Shown: one piece after another, positions 17,131 to 25,363 of the stretch
How positions within the stretch are numbered: the stretch's first letter is position 1
Layout: every line of letters begins with the position of its first letter
Assembly (NCBI GenBank): GCA_945828095.1
Contig: CALZOZ010000006.1
Coordinates: forward strand, 1-50,751
Source of the DNA: an uncultured Clostridia bacterium
GTDB lineage: Bacteria; Bacillota; Clostridia; Peptostreptococcales; Anaerovoracaceae
Reading direction: 5' to 3'
Length of the DNA: 50,751 nt
The notes under the pieces: model-generated
The model's input: only the letters and a program-made list of their open reading frames with translations
Databases searched by the model: none
Told to the model about the DNA's origin: nothing
Program-made: the position numbers and the translations under genes

Positions 17131-19893
17131 TTATTTTTTCTTTGCAAATTTAAGGTGGATTTTCCTCTTGATAAGTCTAGGGAAAAGCACCTTCATCTTA
17201 TCTTCAGACCTTATCATCTTGCTGGCCTCAGGCAGCTTTCTCAGAAGGTGGATTGCGTCAAACTCGCACTTGGTGGTACAGATACCGCAGCCGATACACT
17301 TATTCTGGTCCACTACAGATGCCCCGCAACCAAGGCAGCGGGCAGTTTCAGCTTTAACCTGCTCCTCTGTAAAGGTCTTCTTTGCATCGCGGAAAGATCT
17401 TTTATGGTCAATGGATTCATCCATGCCAGGTATCTGACGCTTGCCGTTATCGTAGTTTTCCACCTTGATGTTATCCTTATCCAGTTCTATGAACTGTCTT
17501 CTGTTTCTGCCGATGGTCAGGCTGGAGTTCGGTCTTACAAATCTATGAATTGATATTGCGCCTTCCTTGCCTGCAGCTATAGCATCGATAGCATACTTAG
17601 GGCCGGTGTAAACATCTCCGCCTACGAAAATATCCGGTTCTGCGGTCTGATAAGTCAGGCTGTCAGCTACAGCGCTCTGGCCTCTTCCCAGCTGTACCTT
17701 GGAGCCTTCCAGCAGCTGTCCCCACTGAATGTTCTGTCCGATACTCATGTATACATATTCACATTCAACGGTAACCGTATCTTCCAGATCATATACAGGG
17801 TCGAACTTGCCGTCATCATCGAATACGGATGTGCATTTCTTAAATACAACGCCCTTGACCTTGCCGTCTTCCGTAAGAATTTCCTTAGGGCCCCAGCCGC
17901 AATTGATTTTAATTTCTTCGTCTTCTGCCTCAGCGATTTCGTCTGCTGATGCAGGCATGATATCACGGCCCTCAAGGCAGTACATGGAAACCTCCGATGC
18001 TCCAAGACGGCCTGCAGTTCTGGCAACATCGATGGCAACATTACCGCCTCCGATGACAACGGCTCTTCCGGTTAGCTTTTCTGCCTCGCCTTCTGCCGCC
18101 TTATGCAGGAAGTCAACTGCAGTCATAACGCCCTCTGCATCCTCTCCGGTGACTCCGGCCACTCTTCCGCCCTGACAGCCGATGGCAATATAGAATGCCT
18201 TATAGCCCTCATCTCTCAGCTGGTCCAGAGTAATATCCTTTCCAACTTCGACACCGCATCTGATTTCAACGCCCATTTCTCTGATAACGTCAATCTCAGC
18301 TTCAACGACATTCTTTTCAAGCTTGAAGGACGGAATTCCGTAAACCAGCATGCCGCCCGGTTTTTTATTCTTTTCGAAAACGGTTACATTTGCGTAGCCT
18401 TTTTCTGCCAGATAGTAAGCGCAGGAAAGTCCCGCAGGGCCGCCGCCGATTATAGCGATTTTTTCCTGGAAAGGTCCTCTGAGAGAAGGCTGCACCACAG
18501 GCGGAATGTACCTTGTTTCAGCCTTTAAATCCTGTTCAGCTATGAATTTCTTTACCTCGTCGATTGCTACTGCCTCATCAATAGTTCCTCTGGTACAGGC
18601 CTCCTCGCAGCGACGGTTGCACACATGTCCGCATACTGCCGGGAACGGGTTTTCCTTCTTGATGAGAGCAAGTGCGTCCCTGTATCTTCCCTGAGATGCC
18701 ATGTTGAGATAACCCTGAACAGCGATGTGTGCAGGACATGCGGTCTTGCAAGGTGCCGTACCCGTGTCGTAGCAGTTGATTCTGTTGGTGTTTCTGTAGT
18801 CTTCGTCCCACTTTTCAGGTCCCCAAGGCACTCCGTCAGGAAGCTGTACCTTTGGATACTCGATATGACCGCCATCCTTAGTGCAAAGCTTCTGTCCCAG
18901 CTTCACAGCACCTGCCGGGCAATGCTCCACGCATCGTCCGCAGGCAACGCAGTTTTCCGTCTTGGTCTCTGCCACATAGGCTGAGCGTGAAAGATTCGGT
19001 GTATTGAAAAGCTGAGAAGTTCTCAGTGCGTAGCACACGTTTACATTGCAGTTACAGATGCCGAAAATCTTGTTTTCTCCATCGATATTTGTAATCTGAT
19101 GAACGAATCCGTTATCCTCGGCCTTTTTGAAAATTTCAAGGGCTTCCTCTCTTGTTATGTAATGGCCCTTGCCTGTCTCTACAATAAAGTTGGCCATATC
19201 GCCTACAGCAACACACCAGTCCTCATAATCGTCGGCACAGCTTTGTCCCTGAATCTCTCTGGACATACGGCAGGAGCAAGGGCTGGCTGCATACTGACCT
19301 TCATACTTATCCAGCCAGTGGGAAATGTGCTCCACAGGCACCGACTGGTTTTCCATTTGGATAGCTTTCTCTACAGGGATAACGTGCATTCCGATTCCGG
19401 CGCCTCCCGGCGGAACCACCACAGAAACCCTTTCCAGCGGCAGTCTTGACATTCTTTCGAAGAAGTATGCAAGCTCCGGATGTTCCTGCATAAACGGCAT
19501 GCTCATGTTGGTGAATTCGGCACTTCCGGGAACGAACATCGGCAGCACATACTGCTTTTCATGCTGCGGGTTTTCCCAGTTGTACTCGATTATACCGATG
19601 ACTGCCATCTCCTGAAGCACTTCTTCCAGATGCTTCTCATCCATGCCGGTAAGCTTTGCAAGCTGCGGCAGTGTCTTAGGCTTTCTCACCTTCATCTTAA
19701 GGGCGATATCTACCATTTCGTCGGTCATAATGGCATCAAGTCCCCAGTATTCCGGATCGTCCTGAGTTACCTTGACACCGATACGATTGGTTATCATCTG
19801 GCCAAGCTCCGCCAGTTTAGGGCGGAATGGCTTTCCTGTAGGCTCAGGTCTGTAATCCAGATACTCGTCTACATTTCTTTTGATTTCGTCCAT
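17131..19893 (-). CDS. Large Fe-S/FAD NAD(P)H-dependent oxidoreductase (GltD-like core with extra N-terminal Fe-S module)
   Basis: The 920-residue modular redox protein has several parts. Residues 60-105 resemble a winged helix. Residues 200-290 hold a Cys-rich module (C206, C208, C219, C227; C280, C282, C287). Residues 313-330 are a ferredoxin motif CVACGRCVEHCP. Residues 375-455 are the GltD-type N-terminal cluster domain (C382, C386, CGHVCNRRCEEAC). FAD binding is IAIIGGGPAGLSCAYYLAE (479-497), and the NAD(P)H fold is VVIGGGNVAIDVARTAGRLG. The C-terminal about 850-880 holds further CxxC clusters (CIGCGICTTKC). It should pass electrons between NAD(P)H, flavin and several [4Fe-4S] clusters; the acceptor is unknown. 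Its place between hypB and hypA suggests a nickel-linked partner. Confidence 0.88.
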   Translation of the reverse strand: MDEIKRNVDEYLDYRPEPTGKPFRPKLAELGQMITNRIGVKVTQDDPEYWGLDAIMTDEMVDIALKMKVRKPKTLPQLAKLTGMDEKHLEEVLQEMAVIGIIEYNWENPQHEKQYVLPMFVPGSAEFTNMSMPFMQEHPELAYFFERMSRLPLERVSVVVPPGGAGIGMHVIPVEKAIQMENQSVPVEHISHWLDKYEGQYAASPCSCRMSREIQGQSCADDYEDWCVAVGDMANFIVETGKGHYITREEALEIFKKAEDNGFVHQITNIDGENKIFGICNCNVNVCYALRTSQLFNTPNLSRSAYVAETKTENCVACGRCVEHCPAGAVKLGQKLCTKDGGHIEYPKVQLPDGVPWGPEKWDEDYRNTNRINCYDTGTAPCKTACPAHIAVQGYLNMASQGRYRDALALIKKENPFPAVCGHVCNRRCEEACTRGTIDEAVAIDEVKKFIAEQDLKAETRYIPPVVQPSLRGPFQEKIAIIGGGPAGLSCAYYLAEKGYANVTVFEKNKKPGGMLVYGIPSFKLEKNVVEAEIDVIREMGVEIRCGVEVGKDITLDQLRDEGYKAFYIAIGCQGGRVAGVTGEDAEGVMTAVDFLHKAAEGEAEKLTGRAVVIGGGNVAIDVARTAGRLGASEVSMYCLEGRDIMPASADEIAEAEDEEIKINCGWGPKEILTEDGKVKGVVFKKCTSVFDDDGKFDPVYDLEDTVTVECEYVYMSIGQNIQWGQLLEGSKVQLGRGQSAVADSLTYQTAEPDIFVGGDVYTGPKYAIDAIAAGKEGAISIHRFVRPNSSLTIGRNRRQFIELDKDNIKVENYDNGKRQIPGMDESIDHKRSFRDAKKTFTEEQVKAETARCLGCGASVVDQNKCIGCGICTTKCEFDAIHLLRKLPEASKMIRSEDKMKVLFPRLIKRKIHLKFAKKK

Positions 19894-19919
19894 AGCAAAA
19901 TTCCTTTCTTTTTTCTCCT

Positions 19920-20588
19920 TTATTTACACCATTTATTAACCTCTTCAAGGAGCCAGCCGGCCCATTCATCGATGCCCTCACCTGTGCGAGCACTGATTGG
20001 GATAATCTTCGCCGCCGGATTTCTTGTGAGGATATATTCTCTGCACTTCTCCATATCAAAATCAAAATAAGGAAGCACATCTATCTTGTTTATGAGCACC
20101 ACATCGCATATGGAAAACATTAGCGGGTACTTGAGGGGCTTATCGTGGCCTTCCGGAACAGATAAGATCATGGCATTCTTTACCGCTCCTGTGTCGAATT
20201 CTGCCGGGCATACAAGGTTGCCTACGTTTTCCAGAATTGCAAGTTCCACATCGTCAGTTCCCATTTCTCTCAATCCCTGACGGGTCATGTCCGCATCCAG
20301 ATGGCACATACCTCCGGTGTGAAGCTGGATCACCTTGGCACCGCTTTCGGAAATGGTTCTGGCATCTACATCGGAATCTATGTCAGCCTCCATTACACCT
20401 ATTTTCACCTTATCCCTCAGGGCATCTATGGTTTTCATGAGAGTTGTGGTCTTACCAGCTCCCGGAGATGACATGAGATTGAGAAGGAATACACCTTTTT
20501 CTTTCAGTTCGCCCCTCAACAGCTCTGCATCCCTATCATTGTCTGCAAACACGCTTTCCTTGATTTCAATAACTTTAAAGTCTTTCAT
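19920..20588 (-). CDS. hypB: Nickel-insertion GTPase HypB
   Basis: HypB is the GTPase that drives nickel transfer with HypA. The 222-residue protein has P-loop SSPGAGKTTTLM, switch residues EADIDSD, the metal-site motifs GGMCHLDA and ENVGNLVCPAEFD, and G4 NKID. It lacks the N-terminal high-affinity CxxCGC nickel motif and the His-rich stretch seen in some homologues, so nickel storage is unlikely. First gene of the operon, it sits behind a promoter with a FadR-type operator. Hypothesis: nickel delivery to an enzyme working with the adjacent oxidoreductase. Confidence 0.94.
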   Translation of the reverse strand: MKDFKVIEIKESVFADNDRDAELLRGELKEKGVFLLNLMSSPGAGKTTTLMKTIDALRDKVKIGVMEADIDSDVDARTISESGAKVIQLHTGGMCHLDADMTRQGLREMGTDDVELAILENVGNLVCPAEFDTGAVKNAMILSVPEGHDKPLKYPLMFSICDVVLINKIDVLPYFDFDMEKCREYILTRNPAAKIIPISARTGEGIDEWAGWLLEEVNKWCK

Positions 20589-20625
20589 TCATACTCCTCT
20601 CTGCTTATCCCGGTTCTACCTGCAT

Positions 20626-20642
20626 AACTGGTCTGACCAGTT
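20626..20642. promoter_or_regulatory. FadR-type operator upstream of hypB
   Basis: AACTGGTCTGACCAGTT is a perfect 17-base palindrome around one central base and equals the FadR-class consensus AACTGGTCNGACCAGTT. It lies directly downstream of the hypB -10 element, a repressing position. A GntR/FCD regulator is encoded at the far end of the same gene group (14903-15619). No second copy was noticed in the window. Confidence 0.85.
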
Positions 20643-20654
20643 TTATTTGTCTAA

Positions 20655-20683
20655 AGTTTAACACTTTCATGGCCTTTTGTCCA
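20655..20683 (-). promoter_or_regulatory. hypB operon promoter
   Basis: The -35 TGGACA (complement at 20678-20683) and -10 TAAACT (20655-20660) have a 17-base spacer. Initiation is predicted near 20648, so the operator begins within a few bases of +1. Confidence 0.65.
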
Positions 20684-20694
20684 CCATAATTTAC

Positions 20695-20733
20695 AAAAAA
20701 ATTAGCACCTCCAAGCTATGCACTTGGAGATGC
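20695..20733 (-). terminator. Terminator of the EF-G-like gene
   Basis: On the minus strand GCATCTCCAAG pairs with CTTGGAGGTGC (10 of 11 positions) around TGCATAG, followed by TAATTTTTTT. It lies about 47 bases after the stop codon and separates this gene from the hypB promoter. Confidence 0.88.
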
Positions 20734-20779
20734 CATTATTTTTAATTATCAGTATCCTGTCAACAGTCAATACTTTATC

Positions 20780-22738
20780 TTATTCTTCTTCCTCAGCCTT
20801 GTGAGCTTCGATAATCTTCTGAGCAAGCTGAGCAGGTACTTCTTCGTACTTTTCAAACTTCATGGTGAAGGAGCCTCTTCCCTGAGTCATAGCTCTGAGG
20901 CCGATAGCATAGTCGAAAAGTTCTGCCTGAGGAGCCTCTGCCAGAAGCTTCTGTCCGCCGTCAGTTAAAGGTTCCATACCGAGTATCTTACCTCTTCTCT
21001 TGTTCATGTCACCCATTACATCGCCCATGTAATCATCCGGAACGAGAATTTCAAGACGCATGATAGGTTCAAGGAGACAAGGCTTAGCTTCAACGATACC
21101 CTTCTTGAATGCCAGTGAAGCAGCAATCTTAAATGCCATTTCGTTGGAGTCTACATCGTGGTATGAGCCATCATATAAAACAGCCTTAACATTTACTACT
21201 TTGCAGCCAGCCAGAGGTCCTTTGTTCATACATTCAAGGAGTCCCTTTTCTACTGCAGGGACATAGTTCTTAGGAACGGAGCCGCCGAATAACTCTTCGG
21301 AGAATTCGAATTCCTGCTGTGAAGGTGAGAATCTGATATGAACGTCACCGTACTGTCCTGCACCGCCGGACTGCTTCTTATGCTTACCCTGTACATCGGA
21401 TGTGCCCTTGATTGTTTCTCTGTAGGCAATCTTCTGAGGAACTGTCTTTACTGATACGCCGAATCTGTCTTTTAACTTGGCAAGGATTACAGAGAGCTGA
21501 ATGTCTCCCTGTCCGCCGAGAAGAGTCTGACGAGTCTCTGTATTTCTTTCAACTACGAATGAAGGGTCTTCTTCTCTCAGCTTGTTAAGTCCTGTACCCA
21601 TCTTATCTTCGTCGCCCTTGTCAACAGCTTCGATAGCGATGTAGTATGAAGGCTCCGGATAATCCAGAGGAAGATATCTGATGATATCGGACTTATCGCA
21701 GAGTGTATCTCCGGATAAAGTGTACTGAAGCTTTGCAACAGCCACTATATCGCCTGCTTCTGCATAGTTGAGTTCTGTCTGGTTTTTACCTCTTAAGAAG
21801 AAGAGTTTGCCGAGTTTTTCGGACTTTCCGGCTCTTTCATTGTAAACTTCGTCTCCGGAGTTTAATTTACCTGTTACTACTTTCATAACAGAAATCTTAC
21901 CTACGAACGGGTCAACGATAGTCTTGAATACGAATGCTGATACAGGTGCATCCACAACGGACAGTCTTTCAACCGGCTCGTTGTTATCATTGAATCCTGC
22001 ATAAGGTCCGTGCTGAAGCGGAGTAGGCACATATGTAACCAGAAGGTCAAGAAGTCCTTCAAGACCTGCTCCCAGCTGGAACGCAGATGAGCATACAGGA
22101 ACGATATTTCCGTCTGCAATACCCTTCTTTAATCCGTTGAGAATTTCCTCTTCAGTAAAGTCTTCGCCTTCGAAGTACTTATCCATCAGTTCTTCGTCAG
22201 CCATAGCGATAGCTTCCTTCAGCTCTTCGTCGATTTCTGCAGAAAGCGGCCAGCTGAACGGAATAAGCTTGTTGCCGAACTTAGCCTTTAATTCGTCAAA
22301 AGTTTTATAGAAGTCGAACTCGTCCTTATCTCTCTTATTGATAACGATGAATCTCGGAGTCTTATATCTCTCGCAGGCTTTCCATGCGGCTTCTGTACCA
22401 ACCTGAATACCGGAACCTGCATCAACCATGATAACAGCAGCTTCAGCGGCTCTGAGTGCAGCATTAACTTCACCTACGAAATCGAAATATCCCGGGGTAT
22501 CGATAAAGTTAATCTTGTTTTCCTTCCAAAGGATTGGAACAACGGAAGTGTTGATGGAATAACCTCTTTCAATTTCCATCTTGTCATAGTCGGACACGGT
22601 ATTTCCGTCTTCAACTCTACCCATTCTGTTGGTAACACCTGTTGCCAGGAGAGCAGCTTCCAGGAAAGTAGTCTTTCCGCATCCGCCATGACCCAGCAAA
22701 GCAACGTTTCTGATAGTTTCGCTTGTATAGCCTTTCAT
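20780..22738 (-). CDS. Elongation factor G-like translational GTPase (paralogue)
   Basis: The 652-residue protein has EF-G domain order: GTPase (1-260), domain II (about 275-365), and the III-IV-V region ending in a Glu-rich tail. GTPase motifs are GHGGCGKTT, ERGYSINTS (switch I, in place of ERGITI), DTPGYFDF (80-87) and NKRDKD. The catalytic His of DTPGHVDF is replaced by Tyr at 84. That change, the shorter length (canonical about 690) and the absence of neighbouring rpsL/rpsG/tuf genes mark it as the EF-G-like paralogue rather than the housekeeping factor. It has its own promoter, a leader of about 140 bases and a terminator. Its precise role is unknown. Confidence 0.9.
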   Translation of the reverse strand: MKGYTSETIRNVALLGHGGCGKTTFLEAALLATGVTNRMGRVEDGNTVSDYDKMEIERGYSINTSVVPILWKENKINFIDTPGYFDFVGEVNAALRAAEAAVIMVDAGSGIQVGTEAAWKACERYKTPRFIVINKRDKDEFDFYKTFDELKAKFGNKLIPFSWPLSAEIDEELKEAIAMADEELMDKYFEGEDFTEEEILNGLKKGIADGNIVPVCSSAFQLGAGLEGLLDLLVTYVPTPLQHGPYAGFNDNNEPVERLSVVDAPVSAFVFKTIVDPFVGKISVMKVVTGKLNSGDEVYNERAGKSEKLGKLFFLRGKNQTELNYAEAGDIVAVAKLQYTLSGDTLCDKSDIIRYLPLDYPEPSYYIAIEAVDKGDEDKMGTGLNKLREEDPSFVVERNTETRQTLLGGQGDIQLSVILAKLKDRFGVSVKTVPQKIAYRETIKGTSDVQGKHKKQSGGAGQYGDVHIRFSPSQQEFEFSEELFGGSVPKNYVPAVEKGLLECMNKGPLAGCKVVNVKAVLYDGSYHDVDSNEMAFKIAASLAFKKGIVEAKPCLLEPIMRLEILVPDDYMGDVMGDMNKRRGKILGMEPLTDGGQKLLAEAPQAELFDYAIGLRAMTQGRGSFTMKFEKYEEVPAQLAQKIIEAHKAEEEE

Positions 22739-22878
22739 CTATTAAGACCTCCCAAATTTATTTTCATTCGTGAATATAATAAGAAAGCCGGCTGCGCCTA
22801 TTATTTTTCAAGCGGTAGGCTTTCTTGTTGTTTCGAAAATGTCAGGATGACATTTTCTTCACAATAACATAGCCACTT
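22739..22878 (-). promoter_or_regulatory. Structured 5' leader of the EF-G-like gene
   Basis: The predicted untranslated leader is about 140 nt. It contains a perfect hairpin GAAAATGTCA-TCC-TGACATTTTC. It also contains AAGAAAGCC and GGCTTTCTT, perfect 9-base arms that compete for the same GCC with an inner GCCTA/TAGGC pair. GGGAGG precedes the start by 8 bases. The mutually exclusive pairings could form a switch. No known riboswitch motif was recognised. Confidence 0.45.
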
Positions 22879-22884
22879 GGAAAT

Positions 22885-22913
22885 ATTATACCAAAGGGCC
22901 GTTGAAATTACAA
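22885..22913 (-). promoter_or_regulatory. Promoter of the EF-G-like gene
   Basis: The -35 TTGTAA (complement at 22908-22913) and a perfect -10 TATAAT (22885-22890) have a 17-base spacer. The promoter sits immediately beyond the stop codon of the EamA transporter gene. Confidence 0.8.
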
Positions 22914-22918
22914 CTGTT

Positions 22919-23785
22919 TTATTCTTTCATCTTGGCAACTATTATTACCGAAGACAATATGCATGCACATCCCATAAGTGCCTTTGCAGAAAAGACCTCA
23001 TCATATAGCACTGCTCCTATAATCAGGCTGGTTATAGGCTCAAAAGTGCTGAGAATTGCCGCCGATTCAGGGCCGATATATTTTACGCCCAGCTGAAAGC
23101 CGAAAACCCCTACCAGAGATACCACTGCCGCAAACACCACCGTTACCACCCAGGTTCCCGCCGTCAGATGAACGGTAAAGCTTCCCGATGCCAGAGCCAT
23201 TATGAAGATCATAACTGATGCCACACTGTTCATATAAAAGATCAGCTTGATAGTGTCCATCTCCTGCAGCCCGCCTTTTTTAAGATAGATGATGTAAAAG
23301 GCATATGTGATACCGGAAAGAAAGGCCAGCCCGATTCCGGGAAGACTGGATGCACTTTCCCCGTTGTAAAAGAGCAGAATACCGCACATACATAAGGCTG
23401 CACATAGGATTTTAAGAGGACGAACCCTTTCTTTCAGGAAAATAATGCAGCCCAGAATGGTGAATACCGGGTACACGAAATGTATGGTAGTTGACATCCC
23501 CGTAGGTATGAAATTGTACGATGAAAACAGCAGCACAGCTGTACCTCCATAACCAAAGACGGTTACAAGGCAGATTTTAAAAAACTCCTGTTTGGTAATT
23601 CCCATGGGTATCTTTTTAAATTTTATAACTGCAAAAAGCAGAGGCAAGGACAGGGCGAAACGGTAGAACGCCCCGCTAAGGGTGGTTCCGCCTCCCGCAA
23701 TAACTATTTTCATAAAAAGCGGCACCATGCCGAAAACCACGGCAGATATTATAGCCGCTGCAACCCCCATTGCACGCTTGCTCAT
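22919..23785 (-). CDS. EamA/DMT-family transporter
   Basis: The 288-residue inner-membrane protein has ten predicted helices arranged as two EamA repeats (about 5-140 and 150-288). Recognisable features are AAIISAVVFGMVPLFMKI at the N terminus and EPITSLIIGAVLYDE in the last repeat. DMT proteins export or import small metabolites such as amino acids; the substrate cannot be read. The open frame reaches 23854, but GGAGGG lies five to six bases before the ATG at 23785, and the upstream part would be Arg-rich and run through the asnS terminator. It follows asnS on the same strand, behind that terminator. Confidence 0.88.
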   Translation of the reverse strand: MSKRAMGVAAAIISAVVFGMVPLFMKIVIAGGGTTLSGAFYRFALSLPLLFAVIKFKKIPMGITKQEFFKICLVTVFGYGGTAVLLFSSYNFIPTGMSTTIHFVYPVFTILGCIIFLKERVRPLKILCAALCMCGILLFYNGESASSLPGIGLAFLSGITYAFYIIYLKKGGLQEMDTIKLIFYMNSVASVMIFIMALASGSFTVHLTAGTWVVTVVFAAVVSLVGVFGFQLGVKYIGPESAAILSTFEPITSLIIGAVLYDEVFSAKALMGCACILSSVIIVAKMKE

Positions 23786-23800
23786 TTTTCCCTCCAATCT

Positions 23801-23844
23801 TAAAACAAAGCCCCGCTTCCGTGAACTTCTCCACTTCCGCGGGG
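23801..23844 (-). terminator. Terminator after asnS
   Basis: CCCCGC and GCGGGG enclose a symmetric GGAA/GGAA internal loop and a GTG/CAC inner stem, followed by CTTTGTTTT on the minus strand. It begins about 30 bases after the asnS stop and may partly insulate the transporter gene. Confidence 0.75.
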
Positions 23845-23872
23845 GTTGGGTCAAATATTGACTTTACTGTTT

Positions 23873-25267
23873 TTAGAATTCTGCAGTCTTAGGTGTTCTT
23901 GGGAACGGCAGCACGTCTCTGATGTTGCTCATTCCTGTGATATACATGATAATTCTTTCAAATCCCAGACCGTATCCGGCATGCTTTACACCGCCGTACT
24001 TACGCAGGTCGAGGTACCACCAGTAATCCTCTTCCTTAAGACCAAGCTCCTTCATTCTTGCAGTCAGAACATCGAGTCTTTCCTCTCTCTGGCTTCCGCC
24101 GATGATCTCACCAACGCCCGGAACCAGAAGGTCGCAGGCAGCAACAGTCTTGCCGTCATCGTTAAGTCTCATATAGAATGCCTTGATATCCTTAGGGTAA
24201 TCGGTTACGAATACAGGCTTCTTGAAGATTTCTTCTGTGAGATATCTTTCGTGCTCAGTCTGAAGGTCTATACCCCACTCAACAGGGTACTGGAACTCCT
24301 TGCCGGACTTAAGCAGAAGATCAACCGCCTCGGTGTAAGTTACACGGCCGAAATCGGAATTTACGATATGGTTAAGTCTTTCCAGCAGTCCCTTGTCCAC
24401 GAAGCTGTTAAAGAACTGCATTTCCTCAGGAGCATTTTCAAGCACATAGTTGATGATGTACTTAATCATAGCTTCTGCCAGTTCCATATTGTCCTCGAGA
24501 TCTGCAAAGGAAATTTCCGGCTCTATCATCCAGAACTCGGAGGCATGTCTTGCTGTATTTGAATTCTCCGCTCTGAAGGTAGGTCCGAAGGTATATACGT
24601 TTCTGAACGCAAGGGCATAAGTCTCTGCTTCAAGCTGACCGCTTACAGTCAGGTTTGTTTCTTTGCCGAAGAAGTCACCGCTGTAATCAACAGTTCCGTC
24701 TTCATTCTTAGGCAGGTTGTCCATGTCAAGAGTTGTAACTCTGAACATTTCTCCTGCACCCTCGCAGTCACTGCCTGTTATAATAGGAGTGTGAACATAT
24801 ACGAAGTTCTGCTCCTGGAAGAATTTATGAATTGCATAAGCCACAAGTGAACGTACACGGAAAACAGCTGCAAATGTATTGCTTCTTGGTCTTAAGTGTG
24901 CGATTTCACGAAGGAATTCCATGGAGTGGCGCTTCGGCTGAAGCGGATAGTCCGGTGTGGACAGTGCTTCCACAGTAATCTCTCTGGCCTTTATCTCAAA
25001 TGGCTGCTTAGCCTCAGGTGTAAGAACTACAACACCCTTTACTGCCAGAGCTGTAGCTACATATGCCTTTGCAATCTCTTCAAAATTATCAAGAAATTCT
25101 TCTTCATATACTACCTGAACAGATTTAAAGAAACTTCCGTCATTAAGTTCGATGAATCCGAATTTATTGGAGCTGCGGTTGTTTCTGACCCAGCCCTTTA
25201 TCAATACTTCTTTATCAGCGTACTCCGCCGCATTTCTAAAAAGTTCTCTCAGCAAAATTTCTTTCAT
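23873..25267 (-). CDS. asnS: Asparaginyl-tRNA synthetase
   Basis: This class IIb synthetase charges tRNA-Asn. The 464 residues hold an N-terminal OB-fold anticodon domain ([20 protein letters not shown]) and the catalytic core with motif 2 ([21 protein letters not shown]) and motif 3 ([16 protein letters not shown] ending [15 protein letters not shown]). Sequence around the substrate pocket is AsnRS-like rather than AspRS-like (shorter core, C-terminal FPRTPK). It has a strong promoter of its own about 50 bases upstream, so there is no room for a T-box. Confidence 0.96.
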   Translation of the reverse strand: MKEILLRELFRNAAEYADKEVLIKGWVRNNRSSNKFGFIELNDGSFFKSVQVVYEEEFLDNFEEIAKAYVATALAVKGVVVLTPEAKQPFEIKAREITVEALSTPDYPLQPKRHSMEFLREIAHLRPRSNTFAAVFRVRSLVAYAIHKFFQEQNFVYVHTPIITGSDCEGAGEMFRVTTLDMDNLPKNEDGTVDYSGDFFGKETNLTVSGQLEAETYALAFRNVYTFGPTFRAENSNTARHASEFWMIEPEISFADLEDNMELAEAMIKYIINYVLENAPEEMQFFNSFVDKGLLERLNHIVNSDFGRVTYTEAVDLLLKSGKEFQYPVEWGIDLQTEHERYLTEEIFKKPVFVTDYPKDIKAFYMRLNDDGKTVAACDLLVPGVGEIIGGSQREERLDVLTARMKELGLKEEDYWWYLDLRKYGGVKHAGYGLGFERIIMYITGMSNIRDVLPFPRTPKTAEF

Positions 25268-25321
25268 TGTTTACTATTCCTCTTTTTTACTTTTTGTTCC
25301 CGGAAAACTCCCGTATATTCC

Positions 25322-25351
25322 ATTATAGTATGTATACACACCGAAAGTCAA
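25322..25351 (-). promoter_or_regulatory. asnS promoter
   Basis: The -35 TTGACT (complement at 25346-25351) and -10 TATAAT (25322-25327) have an 18-base spacer. It lies directly after the stop codon of the lipoprotein gene, with no terminator visible between them. Confidence 0.8.
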
Positions 25352-25363
25352 TGGAAATCGTCA

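Noticed and set aside
25268-25360. T-box leader before asnS
   Set aside because: The promoter lies only about 50 bases before the start codon, and no T-box sequence or specifier stem is present. The other synthetase genes are internal to operons.
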